A stretch of 64,000 nt of DNA. Origin: Rhodospirillales bacterium (lineage in GTDB: Bacteria; Pseudomonadota; Alphaproteobacteria; Rhodospirillales; Casp-alpha2). Position 1 is the first letter of the stretch, and each line of letters begins with the position of its first letter. The position numbers were made by a program, and so were the translations under genes. Below are positions 1 through 8,312 of the stretch, one piece after another. A model generated the notes under the pieces. That model was given only the letters and a program-made list of their open reading frames with translations, searched no databases and was not told where the DNA came from. The stretch is from positions 124,001 to 188,000 of the forward strand of contig JAEPQO010000001.1 of assembly GCA_017640505.1 (NCBI GenBank). The letters are read 5' to 3'.

Positions 1-1
1 C

Positions 2-637
2 GCCGAGACGCTGCCGAACGGGTTCGCGTTCGAGTGGACGGACCTGACGTACCAGCAGATTCTTGCGGGCGACTCGACGCTGATCGTATTCCCGCTGGCG
101 ATCCTGCTGGTGTTCCTGGTCCTGGCCGCGCAGTACGAGAGTCTGACACTGCCGCTGGCGATCATCATGATCGTACCGATGAGCCTGCTGGCCGCGTTGC
201 TGGGCATCTATCTGACCGGTGGCGACAACAACATCTTCACGCAGATCGGGCTGGTCGTGCTGGTCGGATTGTCGGCGAAGAACGCGATCCTGATCGTGGA
301 GTTCGCGCGCGATCTGGAATTCGCCGGGTACACACCCTACGACGCCGCGGTCGAGGCCTCGAAGCTCCGCCTCCGGCCGATCCTGATGACGTCGATGGCG
401 TTCATCATGGGCGTCGTACCGCTGGTGCTGGCGAGCGGCGCCGGCGCTGAGATGCGTCACGCCATGGGTGTGGCCGTGTTCTCGGGCATGATCGGCGTGA
501 CCGCGTTCGGCATTTTCCTGACACCGGTGTTCTACGTGCTGGCGCGTGCGCTTGCCGGGAACCGGCCGCTCAGAAACACCGGCAGCGATGCAGGCGAGCT
601 GCTGGCCGAAAACCGCGCACCGGTGCCGGGCGAGTAA
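2..637 (+). CDS. RND efflux transporter inner-membrane subunit, C-terminal part (5' end outside window)
   Basis: The open frame enters from the left edge and ends at 637. The visible 211 residues carry the last membrane block of a HAE1/AcrB-type proton-driven drug or solute exporter: a helix with the sequence FLVLAAQYES, then GLVVLVGLSAKNAILIVEFA, then the loop RLRPILMTSMAFIMGVVPL, all hallmark positions of the family's C-terminal transmembrane half. The pump would sit in the inner membrane and work with a periplasmic adaptor and an outer-membrane channel, neither of which is visible here. It is followed directly by a strong hairpin terminator. The substrate cannot be told from this part. Confidence 0.93.
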   Translation, partial: AETLPNGFAFEWTDLTYQQILAGDSTLIVFPLAILLVFLVLAAQYESLTLPLAIIMIVPMSLLAALLGIYLTGGDNNIFTQIGLVVLVGLSAKNAILIVEFARDLEFAGYTPYDAAVEASKLRLRPILMTSMAFIMGVVPLVLASGAGAEMRHAMGVAVFSGMIGVTAFGIFLTPVFYVLARALAGNRPLRNTGSDAGELLAENRAPVPGE

Positions 638-660
638 TTCCCCCTAGCCGTGCCAAACAG

Positions 661-688
661 AAACCCGGCCTTTAGTGCCGGGTTTTTC
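661..688 (+). terminator. Rho-independent terminator after the RND gene
   Basis: A 9 bp perfect stem (AAACCCGGC / GCCGGGTTT) with a 7 nt loop is followed by further T residues, 24 nt after the RND stop codon. Confidence 0.85.
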
Positions 689-689
689 G

Positions 690-708
690 TGGTGGGCGCG
701 ACAGGGAT
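690..708. repeat. 19 bp copy of the tRNA-Val 3' end (att-like site, left)
   Basis: TGGTGGGCGCGACAGGGAT occurs here and again at 2124-2142, where it is the 3' end (CCA, acceptor and T-arm) of the minus-strand tRNA-Val(CAC). A direct repeat of a tRNA 3' end bordering a compositionally different segment is the normal footprint of integrase-mediated insertion. No integrase gene lies between the copies, so this looks like the edge of a decayed or minimal insert. Confidence 0.75.
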
Positions 709-922
709 AGGCGGCAAAACGGGAGAGCTCCTTGTTGCCCTCACAAATCATGCCGTAATGCTGCTAAGCTGGCGTTCTCGTCCATACCGCAATCGAAGAG
801 TTGATGGCTGTTTCCGCAATCGCCTCAATAATAATATTTCTCCAGTGAGGTTCGGAAGTGCGCTTGCGGTGTAAGAGGAGAAACTCGAAAATCTTCTCCA
901 TCTACGGCGGACTCATAGGTTC

Positions 923-2120
923 ATGAAAAAATATGCTATCGCCCTTTTAGTGTTGGTTTTGGCCGGGTGGGTTGGCGAGTTCGCCGCACGAAAACACTTC
1001 AGAGCGACGAATGCTCAAGACCCCAGCATTTCGTCATTTATTTATTACGACCAGCCAATCAGTCACGGTAACAACAAGGAATGGACGTTTGTCTATGCAG
1101 ACGGCAAGGGCGTCCGCCTAAAAGCGTACCCAAAAACCAATAATATGGGGTATTTTTCACATCGTCGCTACGCGCCGAAGGACCAGGATTTCAACATTGT
1201 CGTTATTGGTGGCGAACAGACAGCATCGTCCACAGTTACGACGTCTTGGCCAGACTATCTCGAAGACACGCTTGGAGCGGGTTACAAGGTTTATAACATC
1301 GGCTGGCCGGATGCAGGACCATCCAAGTATATCGAATATTGGCATGACGCCGGAGAGACATTCAAACCGGACTTGGTAATTATCAACTATGTCTCGACAG
1401 ATTTTCTGCGTGGCCCGACGGGAATGAGCCCCTTACACCGTTATCGCGGCAGCAAGAAAGTGGCATCGGGATATCTGCCACTCGATGTGGATGGGCACAA
1501 ATTTCAAATGCTTGTCTCGATCATGGAAGGCGCAAACGGCGGCAACATCCCGGAAGGGCGAATTTTCACAGGACTAACTTTGGCGGATCCATACGTCCTG
1601 CCTTCTCGACCGTATGGCGTTTTTGCCGCAAAAATGACTTTGGAAAACACAGACATCTTGAACCAATTTCAGGCTCGGGTCGTTCATGACATGGTCGAGG
1701 GTTCTTTGTCCGTCAACAAATGCATGATCTGCTCCTATGTCACAGGCTGGGGGAAACTGCCGAGTACTCATAATATCCGAAATTTCGATCCAATCACCGG
1801 AATGCCGCAAGCGGATGAAACAAACCTATTAAATTATGGTGAGAAGACGTTCGGTTGGATGGCCCGCAATATCCCGAATATCGTTTTTTTAAAATCGTTT
1901 TCACATGGCCAATACGTTGCACGTACGCAATACACTCTCTGACAAACTTACTGAACGCGAGCCGGCATTCGAATACATCGACATCCGTGACTATGCGCCT
2001 GCCGGGAACCCAGAAAATTGGTTTTACGTACCGTGGATGGGTGAAAAATTATCCCCGGCCGGCATGGAAATGTACTCGCAGAGCGTCGCACGCGCTTTGA
2101 AGGCGAACAATAAGCTTTGA
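923..2120 (+). pseudogene. SGNH/GDSL-hydrolase-like exported protein, frameshifted
   Basis: The first frame (923-1942, 339 aa) starts with MKKYAIALLVLVLAGWVGEF, a signal anchor. It then has an SGNH-like block I region (NIVVIGGEQTASS, where the usual GDS is GGE) and a block II/III-like region (YKVYNIGWPDAGPSKYIEYW, then KPDLVIINYVSTDF). The expected C-terminal part continues in another frame at 1893-2120, with IDIRDYAPAGNP and a terminal block LSPAGMEMYSQSVARAL resembling the family's last motif. One base is therefore out of phase at about 1893-1940, next to T7 and A4 runs. Such proteins are often surface-polymer O-acyl esterases or transferases, but the catalytic Ser is not obvious. It may be a true pseudogene or a sequencing error. 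Confidence 0.6.
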
Positions 2121-2123
2121 AAA

Positions 2124-2198
2124 TGGTGGGCGCGACAGGGATTGAACCTGTGACCCCTGCCGTGTGAAGGCAGTGCTCTCCCGCTGAGCTACGCGCCC
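2124..2198 (-). tRNA. tRNA-Val (anticodon CAC)
   Basis: On the minus strand the 75 nt begins GGGCGCGTAGCTCAGCGGGA and ends in an encoded CCA. The anticodon stem CTGCC/GGCAG encloses the loop TTCACAC, which gives anticodon CAC. The T-arm is GGTTCAATCC-like. Its 3' end is duplicated at 690-708. Confidence 0.97.
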
Positions 2199-2334
2199 GG
2201 GAACCGGTCGGGGGACAAGACGCAGCAGGCACCCCGCGGTCACGTGCAGCGGACGTCCGCCCGTTGCACCGGAGGGTTTTAATCTTTGGTTTCGTGAAAA
2301 ACAAGCCCCGGCTCGGTTCGCCGGCCAGAAAGGG

Positions 2335-2862
2335 TCAACGCTTGAACACTAGGTAGGCAAGCGTTCCCTGCCCCCCGTCTGCATGGCTCATCGGAACGAT
2401 CACCGCATCCAAAGACCGGTATTCCTTGTTGATCCAATAGATCGAGGCGTGGAGATACACCGGATCCGGTCCCGCCATCGCGTCGGCGTGCGCCCGGTGG
2501 AAGATCTGCTCCGTTTCCTTGAATTCGCCGCGGAGAATGTACTTTCCGGTCAGCTCCATTTCGTAGACCTTGACCAGTTCCGTGCCCCAGTAGGTGTAGA
2601 GAAAATCCTGCTTCTCGGCATCCCACTTGTGCATGATCAGCGTCGGCCAGAACGGCATGAACGGCTCGCTCTGTACGGCCGGAAGCGTCAGCGGCACATC
2701 GCCCTTCACACTGTCGCAAAGTGCCAGAAACCGGACGATTTCCGGATTTCCGCGGGCACCGGCGTCGTTCACGACGATTTTACGAATGGAACGTCTCCGA
2801 CCTGTTGGGCATTCGGCTATTAACGGCACCCGGGGATTATAGGAATTTCCCCGCACCCGCAA
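2335..2862 (-). CDS. PAS_5-type PAS domain protein
   Basis: Up to 175 residues; the core from about residue 40 onward looks like the PAS_5 family common in Rhodospirillales: LPAVQSEPFMPFWPTLIMHKW, then YTYWGTELVKVYEMELTGKY, then a C-terminal SLDAVIVPMSHADGG. These are short single-PAS proteins, probably sensory or regulatory, with no output domain. The first 25-30 residues are Arg-rich and atypical, so the true start is probably further in (a GTG near codon 30 is possible). A second PAS_5-type gene is at 51869-52396. The ligand is unknown. Confidence 0.75.
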   Translation of the reverse strand: MRVRGNSYNPRVPLIAECPTGRRRSIRKIVVNDAGARGNPEIVRFLALCDSVKGDVPLTLPAVQSEPFMPFWPTLIMHKWDAEKQDFLYTYWGTELVKVYEMELTGKYILRGEFKETEQIFHRAHADAMAGPDPVYLHASIYWINKEYRSLDAVIVPMSHADGGQGTLAYLVFKR

Positions 2863-2994
2863 CGCCTAACCCGGTATTCATGCCGCCAGGGACGGCGTGA
2901 AACCTGCGGAAACAATGTTTGACTTGGCGGGAATCCCCCGATGTGGCAAACGATTTGCCATCTGTTGTGATAGTCAGGGTATTATTGCCGCGTA

Positions 2995-4353
2995 ATGAGC
3001 CGTCGCCGAACCGCCGCCATCGTCCTTGCCGCAGGGCATGGCACCCGCATGAAATCCGAAATGCCCAAGGTGATGCACCCGCTTGCCGGGCGGCCGATGC
3101 TGCGTCTTATCCTGGAGACGCTCGAACAAACGGGGATAGACGATATCTGCGTCGTCATCGGCCCCGATATGGATCAGGTGCGCGACGCCGCCCAGCCGCA
3201 CGGGACGGCGGTACAGACGGAACGTCTCGGTACCGCGCATGCCGCGCTGGCGGCGAGAAACACGATCCCGGCGGACATCGACGATCTGCTGATCCTCAAT
3301 GCGGACAATCCGTTGATCCCCGCCGCATCGATCGAGGCGCTGCTGGCCAAACGTGCCGAAGCGGCGAACCCCGCGGTCGTCGTCCTCGGGTTCCGTTCGA
3401 CGAGAACCCATGCCTATGGGCGTATGGTCGTCAGCGATGACGGCACGCTTTACCGGATCGTCGAGGCCAAGGACGCCGATCCGGAGGAATTCGCCATCGA
3501 TCTCTGCAGTTCCGGGATGATGGCGCTTGACGGCCGGGCTGCGTTCGAGATGCTTGAGAAGATCGGCAACGACAATGCGCAGGGCGAGTATTATCTGCCC
3601 GACGTTGTCCATGTCGCCCGCGAGATGGAGCGGCCCTGCACGTTCGTCGAAGGCCCGGAAGCCGAACTTCTCGGCATCAATTCCCGCGCCGAATTGGCCG
3701 TTGCCGAGGCGCGCATCCAGCGGCGCCTGCGCAACGACGCCATGGACGGCGGCGCCACGCTGATTGCCCCGGAAACGGTGTTCTTCAGCTTCGACACCAA
3801 GCTCGGCCGCGACGTGGTGATCGAACCCAACGTGGTTTTCGGTCCGGGCGTCGACATCGCCGACAACGTCACAATTCGAGCCTTCAGCCATCTCGAAGGG
3901 GCAACGGTTGCGCCGGGCGCCACCGTCGGCCCGTTCGCGCGGCTGCGGCCAGGCGCCAATCTGTCGCGGAACGTGCACATCGGTAATTTCGTCGAGGTCA
4001 AAAACGCGACGATGGGCGAAGGCGCGAAGGCCAACCACCTGTCTTACGTCGGCGACAGCGACGTCGGCGCCGGCGCGAACATCGGTGCCGGCACCATCAC
4101 GTGCAACTACGACGGCGTCTTCAAATGGCGGACGACCATCGGCGAAGGCGCCTTCATCGGCTCGAACACGTCGCTCGTTGCGCCCGTGACCGTCGGTCCG
4201 GGTGCCGTCACGGGGGCCGGCAGTACCATCGCCAAGGACGTCGACGCTGGTGCGCTCGCTGTTACGCGCGCGCCGCAAAAGCAGATCAAGGACTGGGGCC
4301 GCCAGACGCGGGAACGCAAGCTCGCCCTCAAAGCCAAGGGGGAAAAGGGCTGA
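2995..4353 (+). CDS. glmU: Bifunctional UDP-N-acetylglucosamine pyrophosphorylase / glucosamine-1-phosphate N-acetyltransferase
   Basis: 452 residues, close to the usual length of about 455. The N-terminal uridylyltransferase has the signature LAAGHGTRMKSEMPKVMHPL (residues 11-30). The C-terminal half is a left-handed beta-helix with hexapeptide repeats, including NHLSYVGDSDVGAGANIGAG and the acetyl-CoA side region. It acetylates glucosamine-1-phosphate and then couples it to UTP, making UDP-GlcNAc for peptidoglycan and lipopolysaccharide in the cytosol. Its stop overlaps the glmS start by one base, so the two enzymes that feed UDP-GlcNAc form one operon. Confidence 0.97.
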   Translation: MSRRRTAAIVLAAGHGTRMKSEMPKVMHPLAGRPMLRLILETLEQTGIDDICVVIGPDMDQVRDAAQPHGTAVQTERLGTAHAALAARNTIPADIDDLLILNADNPLIPAASIEALLAKRAEAANPAVVVLGFRSTRTHAYGRMVVSDDGTLYRIVEAKDADPEEFAIDLCSSGMMALDGRAAFEMLEKIGNDNAQGEYYLPDVVHVAREMERPCTFVEGPEAELLGINSRAELAVAEARIQRRLRNDAMDGGATLIAPETVFFSFDTKLGRDVVIEPNVVFGPGVDIADNVTIRAFSHLEGATVAPGATVGPFARLRPGANLSRNVHIGNFVEVKNATMGEGAKANHLSYVGDSDVGAGANIGAGTITCNYDGVFKWRTTIGEGAFIGSNTSLVAPVTVGPGAVTGAGSTIAKDVDAGALAVTRAPQKQIKDWGRQTRERKLALKAKGEKG

Positions 4354-6176
4354 TGTGCGGCATTATCGGGATCGTCGGCAACAACGCGGCCACGCCGAGG
4401 TTGCTGGAAGCGTTGAAGCGGCTCGAATACCGGGGCTACGACTCGGCGGGGATCGCAACGCTGGTCAACGGCGGCATCGAACGCCGCCGCGCCGAAGGCA
4501 AGCTAATCAATCTGGATAAACGCCTTCAGGACGAGCCATTGGACGGCACCACCGGGATCGGCCACACCCGCTGGGCGACGCACGGCGTGCCGAACGAGCA
4601 GAACGCGCATCCGCACGCGACTGCCAGGGTCGCGGTGGTGCACAACGGCATCATCGAAAATTTCAAGGAATTGCGTCAGGAAGTCGCGGAAGCCGGCTGC
4701 GATCTCGCTTCGGAAACCGACACGGAAGTGATCGCGCATCTCGTGACACTCGGCCTCGACAAGGGCCTTTCGCCCAAGGATGCGGTTTTCGAAACGCTGG
4801 GCAAGCTTGAAGGCGCGTTTGCGCTGGGTTTCATTTTTTCCGGGGAACATGACCTGATGGCAGCGGCGCGGCAAGGCAGCCCGCTGGCGCTCGGCTTCGG
4901 TGACGGCGAGATGTACCTGGGATCCGATGCATTGGCGCTGGCACCGCTGACCAACCGCATCCTTTACATGGAAGACGGCGACTGGGCGATGATGACGTCC
5001 GCTGGCGCCGAGGTTTTCGACGCCGACGGCAACGCGGTCGAGCGGCCGATCCGCCTGACGGAGCTCTCCGGCGCGGCCATCGGCAAGGGCGGCTACCGGC
5101 ACTTCATGCTCAAGGAAATTTACGAGCAGCCGCAGGTCATCGGCGATACGCTGCATTCACTGATCAATCCGGCGGAGCGCCGCGTGTTCATGCCGGAAGG
5201 CGATGTCGACCTGGCCAAGGCGGACAAGCTGACCCTGATTGCATGTGGCACGTCTTACTATGCCTGCATGACGGCCAAGTACTGGTTCGAAAGCCTGGCG
5301 CGCATTCCGGTCGAGGTGGATATCGCGTCGGAATACCGGTACCGAGATCCGGTGCCGCCCGAGAACGGCGTCGCCGTTTTCATTTCGCAGTCCGGTGAAA
5401 CGATCGACACGCTGGCCGCGCTCAGACACGCCAAGGAAGGCGGGCAGAAAATCCTTTCCATCGTCAACGCGCCGGAAAGTGCGATCGCGCGCGAGTCGGA
5501 TGCGGTGCTGCAGACCCTCGCCGGACCGGAAATCGGCGTTGCCTCGACCAAGGCATTCACCACGCAGCTGACGGTGCTGGCCTGCCTCGCGATTGCCACC
5601 GCGGAAGCGCGCGGCACGCTCGACGAAGACGAGGTCGCGGACCTCGTCGGTGCGCTGACCGAGGTCCCGGCACGGGCGGCGGAGGTGCTTAATCATGACG
5701 ACGCCATTCGCGATCTCGCCGTCAGCGTCGCAGAAGCGCGGGACGTGCTGTACCTGGGCCGCGGCACGAATTACCCGATCGCGCTTGAGGGCGCGCTGAA
5801 GCTGAAGGAAATTTCTTACATCCACGCCGAGGGCTATGCCGCCGGCGAAATGAAGCACGGCCCCATTGCGCTGATCGACGAGGCGGTGCCGATTATCTGC
5901 ATTGCACCGGAAGACGGTCTGTTCGAGAAAACCGCGTCAAACATCCAGGAAGTGAAGGCGCGCGGCGGCAAGGTCATCGTGTTCACCGACGCAAACGGTG
6001 TCGGGCGCCTCAAGGACAGTGCCGAAGCAGTCATCGCACTGCCGGCGGTAAATGCCTTTGTTTCGCCCCTTTTGTATGCGATTCCGGTCCAGTTGCTGGC
6101 GTATCACGTCGCCGTCATCAAGGGGACGGATGTCGATCAGCCACGAAACCTGGCGAAGAGCGTGACCGTGGAGTAA
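4353..6176 (+). CDS. glmS: Glutamine--fructose-6-phosphate aminotransferase (isomerizing)
   Basis: 607 residues starting MCGIIGIVGNNAA. The Cys after the initiator Met is the N-terminal nucleophile of the glutaminase domain, which fixes the start at the ATG overlapping the glmU stop (TGATG). The glutaminase region includes YRGYDSAG and GIGHTRWATHG. Two SIS sugar-isomerase domains follow, with CGTSYYAC, SQSGETIDTL and the C-terminal DQPRNLAKSVTVE. It makes glucosamine-6-phosphate from fructose-6-phosphate and glutamine, the first step toward UDP-GlcNAc. No ribozyme or other leader is visible, which fits translation coupled to glmU. Confidence 0.98.
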   Translation: MCGIIGIVGNNAATPRLLEALKRLEYRGYDSAGIATLVNGGIERRRAEGKLINLDKRLQDEPLDGTTGIGHTRWATHGVPNEQNAHPHATARVAVVHNGIIENFKELRQEVAEAGCDLASETDTEVIAHLVTLGLDKGLSPKDAVFETLGKLEGAFALGFIFSGEHDLMAAARQGSPLALGFGDGEMYLGSDALALAPLTNRILYMEDGDWAMMTSAGAEVFDADGNAVERPIRLTELSGAAIGKGGYRHFMLKEIYEQPQVIGDTLHSLINPAERRVFMPEGDVDLAKADKLTLIACGTSYYACMTAKYWFESLARIPVEVDIASEYRYRDPVPPENGVAVFISQSGETIDTLAALRHAKEGGQKILSIVNAPESAIARESDAVLQTLAGPEIGVASTKAFTTQLTVLACLAIATAEARGTLDEDEVADLVGALTEVPARAAEVLNHDDAIRDLAVSVAEARDVLYLGRGTNYPIALEGALKLKEISYIHAEGYAAGEMKHGPIALIDEAVPIICIAPEDGLFEKTASNIQEVKARGGKVIVFTDANGVGRLKDSAEAVIALPAVNAFVSPLLYAIPVQLLAYHVAVIKGTDVDQPRNLAKSVTVE

Positions 6177-6180
6177 GTGC

Positions 6181-6516
6181 ATGAAACCCCTGGCAGCCCT
6201 CACCCTGGCATCGGCCCTAATCTTGAGTTCACAAGCCGTGGCCGACGGCAAAACACAGCAGCAATGCGCATCGGATTTCGATGCCTGTATCGCTGAGTGC
6301 GAGACGACCTATAAGGACGACGCCTCCGGCCGCGCCGCTTGCATGCCGAGGTGTTCCGGCCAGTACGCCGCGTGCGACGCCGGCGTCGCCTATGACAAGG
6401 CGAAACCCTGGCTTGAAGAGCAGGCCAAGAAAACCAAGAAGTTCTTCGAGGACATGATGAAGGATCTGAAGAAGGATCCGGCGCCCGAAGACGATCCCAC
6501 CAAGAAAAGCATCTGA
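6181..6516 (+). CDS. Small secreted cysteine-rich protein of unknown function
   Basis: 111 residues. A signal peptide (MKPLAALTLASALILSSQAVA) is followed by a short domain with six cysteines spaced as three CxxxC-like pairs (QCASDFDACIAEC, then ACMPRCSGQYAAC). This suggests disulfides or metal binding in the periplasm. The C-terminus is a highly charged Lys/Asp/Pro tail. It starts 4 nt after the glmS stop, so it is probably cotranscribed. I do not recognise a named family. Confidence 0.75.
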   Translation: MKPLAALTLASALILSSQAVADGKTQQQCASDFDACIAECETTYKDDASGRAACMPRCSGQYAACDAGVAYDKAKPWLEEQAKKTKKFFEDMMKDLKKDPAPEDDPTKKSI

Positions 6517-6615
6517 CACACACCGCCGGTCTGCCGGCGTCCGTCCCGCTTGATGACCGTCGCGCGCCATTATGGCGCGGTCCGTGTCCGCGCGCGTGGC
6601 GAAGCCATTTCCGCA

Positions 6616-6648
6616 ATTAAAAAGGGGAGGCAACGAGTGCCTCCCCTT
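6616..6648 (-). terminator. Rho-independent terminator of the porin gene
   Basis: The 11 bp perfect stem AAGGGGAGGCA / TGCCTCCCCTT has a 5 nt loop. Read on the minus strand it is followed by TTTTTAATT, 28 nt after the porin stop. Confidence 0.88.
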
Positions 6649-6675
6649 AATAAAGTGTCTGTTTTCTAAGTTAGA

Positions 6676-7803
6676 TTAGAAAACGACCTTGGTACCAGCG
6701 AAGACGGTCGTAACGTCGTCGTAGCTGACGCCAGCGGCCTGATCGATGGAGTCGTTCTGGTAACCACCGTAAACGGCGACACCCTTAGCAACAGCCTGCT
6801 CGACGCCGATGACCCACGTGGTCAGCTCGTCGTCTTTCGCCGTCGCGTCTTCCGATTCGCCGTAGGCAACACGGAACTGGGTTTTACCCATGGACGTCAG
6901 GTCGGCAGCATAGCCGAGACCGACCATGTAACCCTGCGGGTCACGGTTGGTGCCGGTTACCATATCCAGCTCGGAGTACGAGAAGTCAGCCGAAATACCG
7001 CTGTCGTGAGCGACGGTGATGGAACCGCCCCACTGTGCGTCCTGCGTGGTGCTGCTACCGGCGGTGTTCTTGTAACCGATACCGGCGTCAACCGCGATAC
7101 CACCGAACTTACCGGAGTACTTGGCGTCGATACCCGAGTTCTGTTCGTTCGAGTGCGACACACCGAGCGTGATGCCAGCGAACGTCGGCGTGTTGTAGCG
7201 GAACACGCTGGTACGCGTACCGTCAGCGGAAACGCCGAACGCACCGACGTCGGAACCACGAGCTTTCGTCGACGAGTTCACGAGCGTAACGGAACCGGCA
7301 TAGAGACCGGTGGTACCGTACTGCAGGTTACCGACACCGTTGATTTCGGTGATGCCATCGGAAGCTTCCGAGGTGTGACCGATGGTGAACTTACCGAACT
7401 GCTTGTGGGTGAACGCCAGGTAGGAGTGACGCAGACCGAAGAAGTTGGTCGAACCCGATTCGGAACCGTTGGCGGTACCGGCGCCGACACCGTCATACGG
7501 GTCGATGCTCGAGGACGTAGCAGCCTGCATGCCCCATTCGAAGACGCCCGAAACGCTCAGCGCTTCGTTGATCTTGCCTTTGGAGACGATGCGAGCACGC
7601 GACATGGAGGCCGAGTTATCAGCCTGGTAGATGCCGTCGTCTTCACCGTTGTCGTGGTACAGGGCAACTTTGTTGAAGTGACCCGAGATCGTGGTGTCGA
7701 AAGCATCGCTGCTGCCAACGCCACCAGCCTGAGCAGCCGGAGCCATCAGCGCCATAAGGGCGGCGGCGGCAACCGACGTTTTGAGAGTGGTTTTGATATT
7801 CAC
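6676..7803 (-). CDS. Gram-negative outer-membrane porin
   Basis: 375 residues from a GTG start at 7803. This start is preferred because GGAGAA lies 7 nt upstream and a normal signal peptide follows (VNIKTTLKTSVAAAALMALM to the AQA cleavage site). The mature part has many alternating aromatic/polar beta strands, an ISGHFNKVALYHDN start typical of general porins, repeated FSYSEL / VGLGYAA strands, and a terminal aromatic Phe (KVVF) as the BAM recognition signal. It should form a trimeric beta-barrel for passive entry of small solutes. Codon use is strongly biased and uniform, as expected for an abundant protein. It is monocistronic with its own terminator. Confidence 0.93.
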   Translation of the reverse strand: MNIKTTLKTSVAAAALMALMAPAAQAGGVGSSDAFDTTISGHFNKVALYHDNGEDDGIYQADNSASMSRARIVSKGKINEALSVSGVFEWGMQAATSSSIDPYDGVGAGTANGSESGSTNFFGLRHSYLAFTHKQFGKFTIGHTSEASDGITEINGVGNLQYGTTGLYAGSVTLVNSSTKARGSDVGAFGVSADGTRTSVFRYNTPTFAGITLGVSHSNEQNSGIDAKYSGKFGGIAVDAGIGYKNTAGSSTTQDAQWGGSITVAHDSGISADFSYSELDMVTGTNRDPQGYMVGLGYAADLTSMGKTQFRVAYGESEDATAKDDELTTWVIGVEQAVAKGVAVYGGYQNDSIDQAAGVSYDDVTTVFAGTKVVF

Positions 7804-8312
7804 TTTGGTTTCTCCTTCACCAAACGAGATGGGATATCCCCAGTTTGTAAGGGAAGCCGCCATACGACGGGCGTCCCAGCCGCTAACGGCGGCTTCCGAT
7901 ACGCATCTTATGCATTTCCCGGCGCGGGCAAAGCGAATTCACATCCCTGTGAGGATTTTTGGCGTCACTGTGGCGCAAAAGCAACAATATCACCAAGCCG
8001 CTAGATTCCTTGGGATTTTAACCATACGGGCCGGACACGTGACAAAATAGACTCAATTTGTGCCGCCCGGGCGGTGGCCGCCGACATATTGGGGTATGTC
8101 GGTTAACGGCACCGCCGGACCGGCACGCCGATGCCACCGTTTGACCGCGACAGGCAAGACCGCCACCAACAACACGCCCCCTTTTAAATCGGCGCGCCAT
8201 GCACTACATCATGGACCAAGACGTAAAAAATTCCACGAATCGCGTTCACAGATATTCCGTTCCGCCGGCATTTTCGCCATCCGGGACGGCAACCGGAGGA
8301 GAGGCCTGATCC
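7804..8312. other. Divergent intergenic region between porin and gabD
   Basis: About 500 bp without a convincing gene. It must contain the porin and gabD promoters, but I cannot place either with confidence. It holds one notable long hairpin (8069-8117), described separately. A good ribosome-binding site (AGGAGAGG) precedes gabD. Confidence 0.6.
8069..8117. repeat. Long intergenic hairpin
   Basis: A perfect 8 bp inner stem CCGACATA / TATGTCGG (8081-8088, 8095-8102; loop TTGGGG) is extended by outer pairing of GGCGGTG..CCG with CGG..CACCGCC. There is no T-tract on either side, so it is not an ordinary terminator. It could be an operator or an RNA structure in the gabD leader. Confidence 0.6.

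Larger units (their letters stand above)
690..2142. mobile_element. 1.4 kb insert at tRNA-Val(CAC), remnant island
   Basis: The segment is bounded by the 19 bp repeats at 690-708 and 2124-2142 and is visibly more AT-rich than its flanks. It carries a single recognisable gene, an SGNH-like protein broken by a frameshift (923-2120). No recombinase, phage or replication gene is present, so it cannot move on its own. It may be a deletion remnant of a larger tRNA-Val island. Confidence 0.6.

Noticed and set aside
7006-8004. Plus-strand frame opposite the porin
   Set aside because: Low-complexity Val/Thr/Arg product with no motif. The porin on the minus strand has signal peptide, terminator and family features.
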